NCBI GenBank assembly: GCA_963704505.1
Contig: OY969912.1
Span: 2,170,001-2,234,000, forward strand
Length of the DNA stretch: 64,000 bases
Reading direction: 5' to 3'
From: VRUE01 sp963704505
GTDB taxonomy: Bacteria; Actinomycetota; Thermoleophilia; Solirubrobacterales; 70-9
The notes under the pieces are model-generated. The model made no database searches. It was not told where the DNA came from and worked only from the letters and a program-made list of their open reading frames with translations. A program made the position numbers and the translations under genes. Of the stretch, positions 38,846 to 46,847 are shown in pieces. Each line of letters opens with the position of its first letter. Position 1 is the first letter of the stretch.

Positions 38846-40084
38846 TTATTCAGAGCCCGACCCCAGTGGTCGGGCTCTTTTTTTGCTCTCAACCGGGCTT
38901 TCGTCGAAGTCGTGGCTGCGGAGGAAGGCCTGGAGGCGCCTGTTGAACCGCCTCGGTTCGACGTTCCACTCCTGTGTGTGCCCGGCCTGGGGCACTCGGT
39001 AATAGGTAACGGTGCGCGGCAGCTCTGTCGCGAGTTCGTCGCTGTCCGAGGCAGGTACTCGTTCGTCGTTGTCGGCCTGGAAAAGAAGGATCGGCACACG
39101 CAGGTCCTCCGTGTGTGAGAGCGCGTCGAGGCTGTCCCAATCGGCGCCGACCCGGGCGTCGACCGCCCACTCGAGCGGATTGGCGGCTATTGCCGGAAAT
39201 CCGGTCTCGGTAGCGTTGAATTCGAGCACGGAGCGCCAGTCGAGTACCGGCGAGTCGAGGACGAGTGCGGATACACGGCCGGCGAGGTGGGACTTCTCCA
39301 TGAATTGGGTGATGATTGCGCCGCCCATCGAGTATCCGAAGAGGATCAGCCGCTTCGCACCGTGGGCGAGTGCGTACCGCACGGAGGCCTGGAGGTCATG
39401 CCACTCGGTCTGACCGAGGTGGTGGAGCCCGTCGGGGCTCGGCGGAGAGCCGAGGTCGCCCCGGTATGACATGAGCATCGACGTGACTCCCAGGGCCCGC
39501 AGGGGATCCGCGACCCGGAGGCCCTCCCGCCTGGTCCCATTCAGCCCGTGCACGACGATCGCCCAGGCCCCCGAAGGGCGCCCGGACGGGGGGATCAGCC
39601 AGGCGGGCATCGGGCCCAGCTCGCCCCTCACCTCGATTTCTTCGAACGGCAGCCCAAGCGTGGAGCGCGGGTCTCCCTCGAAGACGTCGGTGTCGATGTC
39701 CGCGTCGACGCCGGGGACCAGGAAGCCGTTTACATGGCTGAGGCGGCGGGTGACCGTGTCGGCATCGCCTTTGAGTACCGGCCCCAGGATCGCGTTGCCG
39801 CCGCGCCAGACGAGCCCGTAGATCCCCGGCCTCTCGCTTTCGTCGGATCTGGTGAGGACTATGCGGCCCGGCGTCACCGAATCGATTTCGACGCTCGAGT
39901 CCCAGCCGTGGTCGGGAACGAGGATCGTCGAGGAATAGCTCCAGGCGAGGAGTCCGCCGCCGACGAGAGTCAGTACAGCGACGGCTGCCGCGCCGAACAG
40001 GGCGAAACGCCACCTCCGGCGCCGCCTGGGGGACGCCGGGGGCAGGACGTCATCCTGCTCAGCGGGTGCGAACGGCGACGCCAT
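38846..40084 (-). CDS. Alpha/beta hydrolase, membrane-anchored
   Basis: 412 residues from the ATG at 40084; a GTG 21 codons upstream (40147) is in frame. One membrane helix at about residues 27-52 after a basic stretch (SPRRRRRWRFALFG). The alpha/beta hydrolase core includes AIVVHGLNGTRREGL, the nucleophile elbow LFGYSMGGAIITQF (Ser in G-Y-S-M-G), Asp in LLFQADNDERVP and His in VPQAGHTQEW. The function could be esterase, lipase or peptidase. Its last codons cover the rRNA terminator. Confidence 0.88.
   Translation of the reverse strand: MASPFAPAEQDDVLPPASPRRRRRWRFALFGAAAVAVLTLVGGGLLAWSYSSTILVPDHGWDSSVEIDSVTPGRIVLTRSDESERPGIYGLVWRGGNAILGPVLKGDADTVTRRLSHVNGFLVPGVDADIDTDVFEGDPRSTLGLPFEEIEVRGELGPMPAWLIPPSGRPSGAWAIVVHGLNGTRREGLRVADPLRALGVTSMLMSYRGDLGSPPSPDGLHHLGQTEWHDLQASVRYALAHGAKRLILFGYSMGGAIITQFMEKSHLAGRVSALVLDSPVLDWRSVLEFNATETGFPAIAANPLEWAVDARVGADWDSLDALSHTEDLRVPILLFQADNDERVPASDSDELATELPRTVTYYRVPQAGHTQEWNVEPRRFNRRLQAFLRSHDFDESPVESKKRARPLGSGSE
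38852..38884 (+). terminator. Intrinsic terminator of the rRNA operon
   Basis: Perfect 11-bp stem AGAGCCCGACC/GGTCGGGCTCT (38852-38862 and 38868-38878) with a 5-base loop, followed by TTTTTTT. It lies inside the last codons of the convergent hydrolase gene, so the sequence serves both as terminator and as coding DNA. Confidence 0.93.
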
Positions 40085-40286
40085 GGCCGCGAGTCGTCCT
40101 GCGGGTTCGCGGCACGGCCAGGGTGTTCCGGCGGCTACGCGACTCACAGTCCGCGGCAGGGCGCTCGACCGGCTCGAGGCCGTACTCGCCGAGCGTGGCG
40201 AAGTCGATCATCAGGTCGACGGCGTCTGCGATCCGTCGTGTGAGCGTTTGCTTATGTGGTGTGAGGTTTTGCTTAGAATCGAACAT
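40059..40286 (-). CDS. Small protein of unknown function (75 residues)
   Basis: ATG at 40286, 8 bases after a TAGATT hexamer. Residues of about 17-45 (RRIADAVDLMIDFATLGEYG then LEPVERPA) use strongly GC-ending codons like real genes here and look like an amphipathic helix. The first 17 codons are AT-richer and encode a seven-residue repeat (K-Q-N-L-T-P-H / K-Q-T-L-T-R-R) from a direct DNA repeat. The Arg-rich C-terminus overlaps the start of the next hydrolase by 26 bases. No family is recognised. It sits between two hydrolase genes on the same strand. Confidence 0.55.
   Translation of the reverse strand: MFDSKQNLTPHKQTLTRRIADAVDLMIDFATLGEYGLEPVERPAADCESRSRRNTLAVPRTRRTTRGHGVAVRTR
40238..40275. 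repeat. Tandem 17-base direct repeat, 21-base period
   Basis: GTGTGAGCGTTTGCTTA (40238-40254) and GTGTGAGGTTTTGCTTA (40259-40275) differ at two positions. The 21-base period is two helical turns, as in paired operator sites, and both copies lie just inside the small gene ending its promoter region. They could equally be a coding duplication. Confidence 0.7.
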
Positions 40287-40294
40287 GGGTTCGC

Positions 40295-40300
40295 AATCTA
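40295..40300 (-). promoter_or_regulatory. Predicted -10 element for the small gene, overlapping the upstream stop codon
   Basis: TAGATT on the minus strand, 8 bases before the ATG at 40286. The TAG is the stop of the hydrolase at 40298-41296. Confidence 0.4.
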
Positions 40301-41296
40301 GGGCCGCTGTCGGACAGTCTCCCGTGTTTGCAGGCCTTTTTGCAAGTCCTGCCTGAATCTGGCTCTGTGAGCGGGATCCCTGAGGAAGCCGAGGATCGCC
40401 GCGGCGGTCCGTGCCGGTCTCTCGACGTTCGGTGAGTGGCCGGCGCCGGGAACCAGCACGGTCGCCGCTCCCGGCACGTTCGAGTAGGCAGCCAGCGCTC
40501 TTTTGGAGTCATAGAGCTGGTCCTGGGCCCCGAAGATCGCCAGCAGCGGCTTGCCCGTTCGCGCCAGCCGCCGGTCGAGGGGGACCGCGTCGCTGTAGTC
40601 GCCCTCCTCGTCATCGGCCGTATACGAGGTGTAGGTCATCCGGTTGAAGTCCTCGACGAACGCGTCCGGGACATCAAACCCGGGGGCGAAGGCCACCCCG
40701 AGTCCTTCCTTGACCGCGAAATCGGGAGTCACCTGCCAGAGGGCTTCTCCGATCATGGGGAGGAAGCTCACCTGGGCGATGAAGGGGAGGCCTTCACCGT
40801 AGCTTTCGTCTGGCGCCTGGTCGACGATCACCACCTGCCGCACCAGCCGCGGCGAGCGTTCGGCCAGGGCCGTGGCGACGGTGCCGCCGAGCGATTGGCC
40901 GACCACGGTGGCGCCGCGGACGCCCAGACGCCGCAGCGCCTCGGCGACGAAATTCGCCTGGTCCGCCATCGAGTAGCCCGACGAGGGCTTTTCGGAGCCG
41001 CCGTAGCCGCGCAGGTCGACGGCGATGACGCGATGGCCGGAGCTGACCAGTGGCGGGGTGATCCGGTCCCACCAGTCGATCGCGCAGGTGTAGCAGTGGA
41101 TCAGCACGATCGGGCTGCCGCCCGGCGGGCCACTGTCGAGCACCTGCATCTCGCCGTCGGGCAGATCGAGGAGGCGGCCGCCTGGAACCGTGATTTCGGC
41201 GGTCTTCGTTTCCGCCCGGACGACGATCGAATTGACGATCAGCGCGACGGCGACCACCGTGACCAGCCCGATGCCGATCTTCCAGCCTTTCCCCAT
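40298..41296 (-). CDS. Alpha/beta hydrolase, exported or membrane-anchored
   Basis: 332 residues, ATG at 41296. An N-terminal hydrophobic helix (IGIGLVTVVAVALIVNSIVV) acts as anchor or signal. The catalytic core shows the oxyanion region VLIHCYTCAIDWWD, RGYGGSEKP, the nucleophile VVGQSLGGTVA (Ser in G-Q-S-L-G, about residue 134), an Asp in IFGAQDQLYD and the His in VPGAGHSPNVERP. It resembles haloalkane dehalogenase-like or epoxide hydrolase-like enzymes, but the reaction cannot be told. Divergent from murA with overlapping -10 elements. Confidence 0.88.
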   Translation of the reverse strand: MGKGWKIGIGLVTVVAVALIVNSIVVRAETKTAEITVPGGRLLDLPDGEMQVLDSGPPGGSPIVLIHCYTCAIDWWDRITPPLVSSGHRVIAVDLRGYGGSEKPSSGYSMADQANFVAEALRRLGVRGATVVGQSLGGTVATALAERSPRLVRQVVIVDQAPDESYGEGLPFIAQVSFLPMIGEALWQVTPDFAVKEGLGVAFAPGFDVPDAFVEDFNRMTYTSYTADDEEGDYSDAVPLDRRLARTGKPLLAIFGAQDQLYDSKRALAAYSNVPGAATVLVPGAGHSPNVERPARTAAAILGFLRDPAHRARFRQDLQKGLQTRETVRQRP

Positions 41297-41307
41297 GGCC
41301 CGGTCGT

Positions 41308-41314
41308 TACCCTA
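41308..41314. promoter_or_regulatory. Overlapping divergent -10 elements for murA and the hydrolase
   Basis: TACCCTA reads TACCCT on the plus strand (41308-41313, for murA, TTG 36 bases downstream) and TAGGGT on the minus strand (41314-41309, 12 bases before the hydrolase ATG). Two polymerases could not bind at once, so the genes may be reciprocally expressed. Confidence 0.4.
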
Positions 41315-41349
41315 GCTCAGGCCAACGACCCCGCCAGCAGAGGACCCTC

Positions 41350-42648
41350 TTGGAGAAATTCGTGATCAAAGGCGGTGTGCCGCTCTCGGGCGAGGTCACC
41401 GTCGCCGGTAACAAGAACGCAGCCCTGCCGATCCTCGCCGCCTGCCTGCTGACCGAGGAGGAGCTGATCCTCCATCGGGTGCCTCGCATCCGCGACACGG
41501 AGGCGCAGGTCGCGCTGCTCGAGCAGCTCGGGGTCGACGCCGCCTGGATCGGCGACAACAGCCTGAGGCTCTGTGCCGCGTCGGTCTCCGACGTCGCCGT
41601 CGATGAGGAGCTCTCGCAGAAAATTCGCGCCTCGTTCTTGCTCGCCGGCCCTCTGCTCGCCCGCTTCGGCGAGGCTCGCATGCCGCCCCCGGGCGGGGAC
41701 TTCATCGGCCGGCGTCGGCTCGACGCCCATCTCGATGCTTTCAAGGACCTCGGTGCCCGGATCGAGGGGGATCGATGGATCGAGCTGGCGGCGAAGCCCG
41801 ACGGCCTGCGGGCCTGCGCGATCTTCATGGACGAGCCGTCGGTGATGGGCACCGAGAACGCGCTGATGGCCGCCGCCCTGACAAAGGGGCCGACGACGAT
41901 CTCCAATGCCGCCTCCGAGCCCCATGTCCAGGACCTGGCGCGGCTGTTGGCGCGGATGGGCGCCGAGGTCGACGGCATCGGCTCCAATGTGATGACCGTC
42001 CATGGGCGGGACCGCCTGGGCGGCGCCGAGCACACGATCTCCGCCGACCACATCGAGGTCGGCAGCTTCATGGCTCTGGCCGCGGCGACCGGGGGGGAGG
42101 TGCGGATCCGCGAGATCGAACCCGCCGACCTGGTCAACGTACGCCGTCAGTTCGCCCGGCTCGGGCTGCAGTCGACAATCGAGGGCGCCGACGTGATCGT
42201 CCCGCCCGGCCAGCCGCTGCAGGTAAGGCCCGACAACGGGGGCGCGATTCCGAAGATCGAGGACGGCCCCTGGCCCGCCTTCCCGGCCGACCTGACCTCG
42301 ATCGCCCTCGCCCTGGCCACGCAGGCCGACGGCGAGGTTCTGATTTTCGAGAAGATGTTCGAGAACCGCCTCTTCTTCGTCGACAAGCTGGTCGCGATGG
42401 GCGCTCGGATCACGTTGTGCGATCCCCACAGGGCGATCGTCAGCGGTCCGAGCCGGCTTCACGGAGAACGGGTCGAGAGCCCGGACATTCGGGCCGGCAT
42501 GGCGATGCTCATTGCCGCCCTCGCCGCCGACGGCACGTCTGAGATCGGCAACATCCGACAGATCGACCGCGGCTACGAGCAGATCGACGATCGCCTGCGC
42601 GCGCTCGGCGCCCAGATTGAACGGGTCTCTGCGGAGGTCCCTGCCTAG
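41350..42648 (+). CDS. murA: UDP-N-acetylglucosamine 1-carboxyvinyltransferase MurA, Asp-type active site
   Basis: 432 residues, TTG start at 41350 after AGAGGA. It transfers enolpyruvate from PEP to UDP-GlcNAc, the first committed step of peptidoglycan synthesis. The N-terminal GEVTVAGNKNAALPILAA and the active-site loop ARFGEARMPPPGGDFIGRRR are clear. The residue equivalent to E. coli Cys115 is Asp117 here, as in Mycobacterium tuberculosis and Chlamydia; this change makes those enzymes insensitive to fosfomycin. Other residues (RQFARLGL, the PGQPLQVRP region) look normal, so the enzyme should be active. Confidence 0.96.
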   Translation: MEKFVIKGGVPLSGEVTVAGNKNAALPILAACLLTEEELILHRVPRIRDTEAQVALLEQLGVDAAWIGDNSLRLCAASVSDVAVDEELSQKIRASFLLAGPLLARFGEARMPPPGGDFIGRRRLDAHLDAFKDLGARIEGDRWIELAAKPDGLRACAIFMDEPSVMGTENALMAAALTKGPTTISNAASEPHVQDLARLLARMGAEVDGIGSNVMTVHGRDRLGGAEHTISADHIEVGSFMALAAATGGEVRIREIEPADLVNVRRQFARLGLQSTIEGADVIVPPGQPLQVRPDNGGAIPKIEDGPWPAFPADLTSIALALATQADGEVLIFEKMFENRLFFVDKLVAMGARITLCDPHRAIVSGPSRLHGERVESPDIRAGMAMLIAALAADGTSEIGNIRQIDRGYEQIDDRLRALGAQIERVSAEVPA

Positions 42649-42671
42649 CAGGGCTTTTGCCGCCACTCTCG

Positions 42672-42677
42672 TAAGGT
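42672..42677 (+). promoter_or_regulatory. Predicted -10 element for the his operon
   Basis: TAAGGT, 7 bases before the hisZ GTG; suggests a leaderless operon start. No His-rich leader peptide is seen upstream. Confidence 0.5.
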
Positions 42678-42684
42678 CCGCCTC

Positions 42685-43668
42685 GTGATTCATCCAATCC
42701 CGCCCGGGACCAGAGACGTGCTGCCCGACGAGATGCGCGAGCTGCGCAGGCTCAACCTTGCGCTGATCACCGCCTTCGAAAGCTTCGGCTACGGCGAGGT
42801 CGCGACCCCTTCGATCGAGTACGACGACGTTCTGGCCCGCGGCGACGGGCGCTCAGCCGGCTCGGGCTACCGATTCTTCGACGAGAGCGGCGACCTGCTG
42901 GCGCTGCGGGCTGAAATGACGGTTCCGATCGCCCGCCTGGCGGCGACTCGCTATGCCGGCGCCGAGGAGCCCGTCCGCCTCTGCTACCTGGCCAATGCCT
43001 TCCGCGCCGTCCGCCCGCAGCGCGGGCAGATGCGCGAGTTCACCCAGGCCGGGGTCGAGCTGATCGGCCTGCCCGCCCCGCAGGGGACGGTGGAGGTGAT
43101 CCAGGTGCTGGAGGCGGCCCTCGACGCCGCCGGCCTCGACCGTGCCGTGATCGGCCTCGGCGATGCGGACCTCTACCGACAGCTGCTCGCCGAGCTCGGG
43201 GTCGACGGCGACGTCCGCGACTCGCTCCTCCGGCGCCTGGCGACGCACGACGTGGTCGGACTCGAGGCGGAGCTGGCGGCTATAGACGGGATAAGCGAGG
43301 AGCAGCGCGATACCTGCGTCGCCCTTTCGCAGATGCGCGGCGGGCGCGACGTCCTCGATCAGGCTCGCGCGATCGGCGGAACGGCGGTGGAGCGGGCCAC
43401 TGCGAGGATCGGCGCCACCTACGAGGCGCTCGCCGAGCTCGGCGCCGCCGACCGGGTCCAGATCGACCTCGGGCTGCTCCGCGACCTCGGCTACTACAGC
43501 GGCGCGATCCTCGAGGTCTACGACCCCGCGCTCGGCCACGTGCTGGGCGGCGGTGGCCGCTACGACGGCTTGCTGAAGCGTTTCGGGCTCGACCGTCCCG
43601 CGGCCGGCTTCGCCCTCTATATGGAGCGGGTGCACGTCGCCCAGATGGAGGAGGAGCCGGAACCGTGA
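42685..43668 (+). CDS. hisZ: ATP phosphoribosyltransferase regulatory subunit HisZ
   Basis: 327 residues, GTG at 42685. It is a paralogue of histidyl-tRNA synthetase that lacks the anticodon domain and activates short HisG. The HisRS-like motifs IPPGTRDVLPDEMRELRRL, LRAEMTVPIARLAATRY and RPQRGQMREFTQAGVELIG are present, with LGGGGRYDGLLKRFG near the C-terminus. The neighbouring short hisG supports HisZ rather than HisS. The stop overlaps hisG as GTGA. Confidence 0.93.
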   Translation: MIHPIPPGTRDVLPDEMRELRRLNLALITAFESFGYGEVATPSIEYDDVLARGDGRSAGSGYRFFDESGDLLALRAEMTVPIARLAATRYAGAEEPVRLCYLANAFRAVRPQRGQMREFTQAGVELIGLPAPQGTVEVIQVLEAALDAAGLDRAVIGLGDADLYRQLLAELGVDGDVRDSLLRRLATHDVVGLEAELAAIDGISEEQRDTCVALSQMRGGRDVLDQARAIGGTAVERATARIGATYEALAELGAADRVQIDLGLLRDLGYYSGAILEVYDPALGHVLGGGGRYDGLLKRFGLDRPAAGFALYMERVHVAQMEEEPEP

Positions 43669-44345
43669 ACGCGGGGATCGCCGGGACCGGCATCGCGAAG
43701 GTCGACGGGCCGCTGAAGCTTGCGGTGCCCCGCGGCGCCCTGCTCGGGGGCACGCTCGACCTGCTCGACGCGGTCGGGATCGACACGGCCGCCGTCCGCG
43801 GCGAGTCGCGGGCGCTGATCTTCCCGGGCGAGGACATCACCCTGGTGACGATGCGCCCCTCCGATGTGCCCACCTACGTCGAGGCGGGCGCCGCCGACGT
43901 CGGCGTGACCGGCAAGGACGTCCTGCTCGAGCAGGCCGATCGGGTCGTCTACGAGCTGCTCGACCTTCGCTTCGGCCGCTGTCGCATGGTCCTCGCCGGC
44001 CGCCGCGGCGACCCCAAGATGGGGGAGTCCCAGCGCCGCCTGGGGATGATGAGGATCGCGACCAAGTACCCGCGGATCGCGGAGCGCTACTTCGAGGAAA
44101 CAGGCCGCCAGGCCGAGGTGATCGAGGTCAAGGGATCGGTCGAGCTGGCGCCGCTGATCGGCCTCGGCGACGGGATCGTCGACCTGGTCGCCACCGGCCG
44201 CACGCTTGAAGAGAACGACCTCGAGGTCCGCGAGGAGATCCTTGACTGCACAGCGAGGTTCGTCGCCAACCGCGTCGCCCACAAGCTGCGCGCCACCGAG
44301 GTCGACGACCTCACCGCGAGGCTGCGCGAGGCCAGCGAGCAATGA
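43665..44345 (+). CDS. hisG: ATP phosphoribosyltransferase HisG, short form
   Basis: 226 residues, GTG at 43665 overlapping hisZ. Catalyses the first step of histidine synthesis from ATP and PRPP. The short form lacks the C-terminal regulatory domain and needs HisZ. LAVPRGALLGGTLDLLDAVG, RPSDVPTYVEAGAADVGVTG, and the PRPP-binding segment GLGDGIVDLVATGRTLEEN (about residues 165-183) are typical. Catalytic and regulatory subunits are translationally coupled. Confidence 0.95.
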   Translation: MNAGIAGTGIAKVDGPLKLAVPRGALLGGTLDLLDAVGIDTAAVRGESRALIFPGEDITLVTMRPSDVPTYVEAGAADVGVTGKDVLLEQADRVVYELLDLRFGRCRMVLAGRRGDPKMGESQRRLGMMRIATKYPRIAERYFEETGRQAEVIEVKGSVELAPLIGLGDGIVDLVATGRTLEENDLEVREEILDCTARFVANRVAHKLRATEVDDLTARLREASEQ

Positions 44346-45613
44346 GGGTCGAGCGGTTCGAGTGGGAGGGGCCGCGGCGCACCGCGGCCCGGGTCCGTGG
44401 CTGGACCGCGACGCTCTCCGGGCAGCCCGACCTGACCGAGATCTTCCGCGAGGTCGTCGGCCGCGGCGACGAGGCCGTGCTCGAGCTGACCAACCGCCTC
44501 GACGCGACCGATGCCGGGATCGAGTCTCTGACGGTGGATCGGGCGGATGCCGACTCCGCACTGGCCTCCCTCGACCCCGGCCTGCGCGAGGCGCTCGAGA
44601 CCGCCGCCGCGAACGTACGCGAGGTCGCCGAGGCGCAGCTGGGCGAGCAGACCCGCGTCGACCTGGCCGCCGGGCAGACGGTGACCGTGCGCGAGGTCCC
44701 GCTCGGCTCGGCGGGCATCTACGCGCCCGGGGGGACCGCGAGCTATCCATCGAGCGTCCTGATGTGCGCGATCCCGGCCCGGGTCGCCGGGGTCGGCCGG
44801 CTGGCGCTGGCCTCGCCGCCAGGAGCCGACGGCCGAATCGGCCCGCTGGTTCTGGCCGCGGGGGCGCTCTGCGGGGTCGACGAGATCTACGCGATGGGCG
44901 GCGCTCAGGCGATCTTCGCGCTCGCCTATGGGACCGACTCGATCGAGTCGGTCGACGCGATCGTCGGCCCGGGCAACGCCTGGGTCCGCGAGGCGAAGAA
45001 ATCCGTCGCCGGTGTGGTCGCTATCGACTCCCTTGCCGGGCCGTCTGAGCTGATGGTCGTGCCCGGCCATGACACCGACCCCGAGTGGGCGGCGCTGGAC
45101 CTCTGCGCGCAGGCGGAGCACGGGCCCGAGAGCCCGCTGCTCGTTGCCGCGGTCGAGGAGCACGTCCTCGACGCGATCGAGGCGGCGACGCTGAGGGCAG
45201 CTGCCGAGCGGCCGAGCGTCGCCGACGCGCCGCTCGCCCTGGTCCAGGTCGAGGACGCCGAGGCCGCGATCGACCTCGCCAACGCCTACGCCCCGGAGCA
45301 CTTGGAGCTGCTCGAGGAGGACGCCGCGCTGCTCGCCGACCGGGTGACGACCGCCGGCTGCGTCTTCGCCGGCCGCCACGCCGCGACCGCTTTCGGCGAC
45401 TACGTCGCCGGGTCCAACCACGTCCTGCCGACCGGCGGTGCCGGGCGCTTTTCGGGGCCGCTCGGCCCCGGCACGTTTCGTCGCAGGATCGCGACCGTGG
45501 AGGTCTCCGCCGGGGCGGCGACGAAGCTGGCTCCGGAGGCCGACCTGATAGCCCGTGCCGAGGGCTTCCCCGTGCACGGGGAGTCGGCGATGATCAGGAG
45601 CGAGGACCGATGA
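44342..45613 (+). CDS. hisD: Histidinol dehydrogenase HisD
   Basis: 423 residues, ATG at 44342 overlapping hisG. A zinc enzyme that oxidises histidinol to histidine in two NAD-linked steps. APGGTASYPSSVLMCAIPAR (about residues 131-150), GPGNAWVREAKKSVAG and AGPSELMVV, then the His/Glu region DLCAQAEHGPESPLL and EHLELLE are present. The stop overlaps hisB (ATGA). hisC and hisIE are not in the window. Confidence 0.96.
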   Translation: MRVERFEWEGPRRTAARVRGWTATLSGQPDLTEIFREVVGRGDEAVLELTNRLDATDAGIESLTVDRADADSALASLDPGLREALETAAANVREVAEAQLGEQTRVDLAAGQTVTVREVPLGSAGIYAPGGTASYPSSVLMCAIPARVAGVGRLALASPPGADGRIGPLVLAAGALCGVDEIYAMGGAQAIFALAYGTDSIESVDAIVGPGNAWVREAKKSVAGVVAIDSLAGPSELMVVPGHDTDPEWAALDLCAQAEHGPESPLLVAAVEEHVLDAIEAATLRAAAERPSVADAPLALVQVEDAEAAIDLANAYAPEHLELLEEDAALLADRVTTAGCVFAGRHAATAFGDYVAGSNHVLPTGGAGRFSGPLGPGTFRRRIATVEVSAGAATKLAPEADLIARAEGFPVHGESAMIRSEDR

Positions 45614-46200
45614 GCCGCACCGCGACCAGAGAGCGCAGCACCGCCGAGACGCAGATCAAGCTTTCGCTTGACCTCGATGGGGGGGAGGCGAGCGCCGATA
45701 CAGGCGTCGGCTTCCTCGACCACATGCTCGACCTGCTCGCGCGGCACGGGCGGTTGGGGCTCGAGGTGGAGGCGAGCGGCGATCTCGAGACCGGCGCCCA
45801 CCACACGGTCGAGGACGTCGGAATCGTCCTCGGACAGGCACTCGACGAGGCACTTGGCGACCGGACCGGCATTCGCCGCTACGGATCCGCTCTGATCCCG
45901 ATGGACGAGTCGCTTGCCGAGTGTGCGATCGACATCTCCGGAAGGCCACTCTGTGTATTCGACGGGGAGTTGCCGACGACCTCGATCGCCGGCTTCGACA
46001 CCGAGCTCGCCGAGGAGTTCTTTCGCGCCGTGGCCAATAGCGCCAAGCTGACCCTGCACATCGTGATCCGCGACGGCTCCAACGCTCACCACATGATCGA
46101 GGCGTCCTTCAAGGCGTTCGCCCGTGCCCTGCGGGTGGCGGTCTCGATTGACCCCGAGGAGAGCGGCGTGCCCTCGACCAAGGGAACCCTCAGTGAGTGA
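45610..46200 (+). CDS. hisB: Imidazoleglycerol-phosphate dehydratase HisB
   Basis: 196 residues, ATG at 45610. Manganese-dependent dehydratase; monofunctional, without the phosphatase domain of enteric HisB. GVGFLDHMLDLLARHGRL (about residues 33-50), the metal site GAHHTVEDVGIVLGQALDEA (about 62-81) and NAHHMIEASFKAFARAL (about 158-174) are all intact. It ends 8 bases into hisH. Confidence 0.96.
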   Translation: MSRTATRERSTAETQIKLSLDLDGGEASADTGVGFLDHMLDLLARHGRLGLEVEASGDLETGAHHTVEDVGIVLGQALDEALGDRTGIRRYGSALIPMDESLAECAIDISGRPLCVFDGELPTTSIAGFDTELAEEFFRAVANSAKLTLHIVIRDGSNAHHMIEASFKAFARALRVAVSIDPEESGVPSTKGTLSE

Positions 46201-46831
46201 CCGGGCGGCGAGAATCGCGATCCTCGACTACGGCATGGGCAACCTGCGCTCGGTCGAGAAGGCGCTCGAGCATGTCGGAGCCGTGGCGGAGATCACCGCG
46301 GACGCCGAGCGGGTGCGGGCCGCCGATGGCGTGATCCTTCCCGGGGTCGGTGCCTTCCCGAAGGCGATGGGCGAGATCCGCGAGCGCGGCCTCGACCGGC
46401 TGGTCGGCGAGCGCCAGGAGGCCGGCACCCCGATCCTCGGTATCTGCCTCGGCCTGCAGCTTCTCTTCGACTCGACCAGCGAGCTCGGCGGCGCCTCCGG
46501 CCTCGGCCTGCTCTCCGGCGGAGTCGACGGGCTCGACGCCGCCGGCCTGAAGGTCCCTCACATCGGCTGGTCGCCGGTGCGCTGGGAGCACGAGTCGAGG
46601 CTGGTCGATGGGATCGAGTCGGAGACGCCGTTCTACTTCGTCCATTCCTTCGCACCGGCCCCGTCGAGCCCCGAGGACCTGCTCGGCAGTGCCTCCTACG
46701 GAAGCCGGTTCGCCTGTGCGGTCGAGCGCGGCAACGTGTTCGGCGTCCAGTTTCACCCCGAGAAGTCGAGCGCCGCGGGCCTGAGACTGCTCGCGAACTT
46801 CGCCGGCGTCTGCGTGGCGGTCCCCGCCTGA
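46193..46831 (+). CDS. hisH: Imidazole glycerol phosphate synthase glutaminase subunit HisH
   Basis: 212 residues, GTG at 46193 overlapping hisB by 8 bases. It supplies ammonia to HisF. Class I glutaminase triad: nucleophile Cys in GICLGLQLLFD (about residue 86), His and Glu in VQFHPEKSSAAG (about 193). N-terminal ILDYGMGNLRSVEKAL is typical. The ATG-like alternatives are further inside and would remove this segment. Confidence 0.95.
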   Translation: MSDRAARIAILDYGMGNLRSVEKALEHVGAVAEITADAERVRAADGVILPGVGAFPKAMGEIRERGLDRLVGERQEAGTPILGICLGLQLLFDSTSELGGASGLGLLSGGVDGLDAAGLKVPHIGWSPVRWEHESRLVDGIESETPFYFVHSFAPAPSSPEDLLGSASYGSRFACAVERGNVFGVQFHPEKSSAAGLRLLANFAGVCVAVPA

Positions 46832-46847
46832 CCGGCGGCGCGTCATC

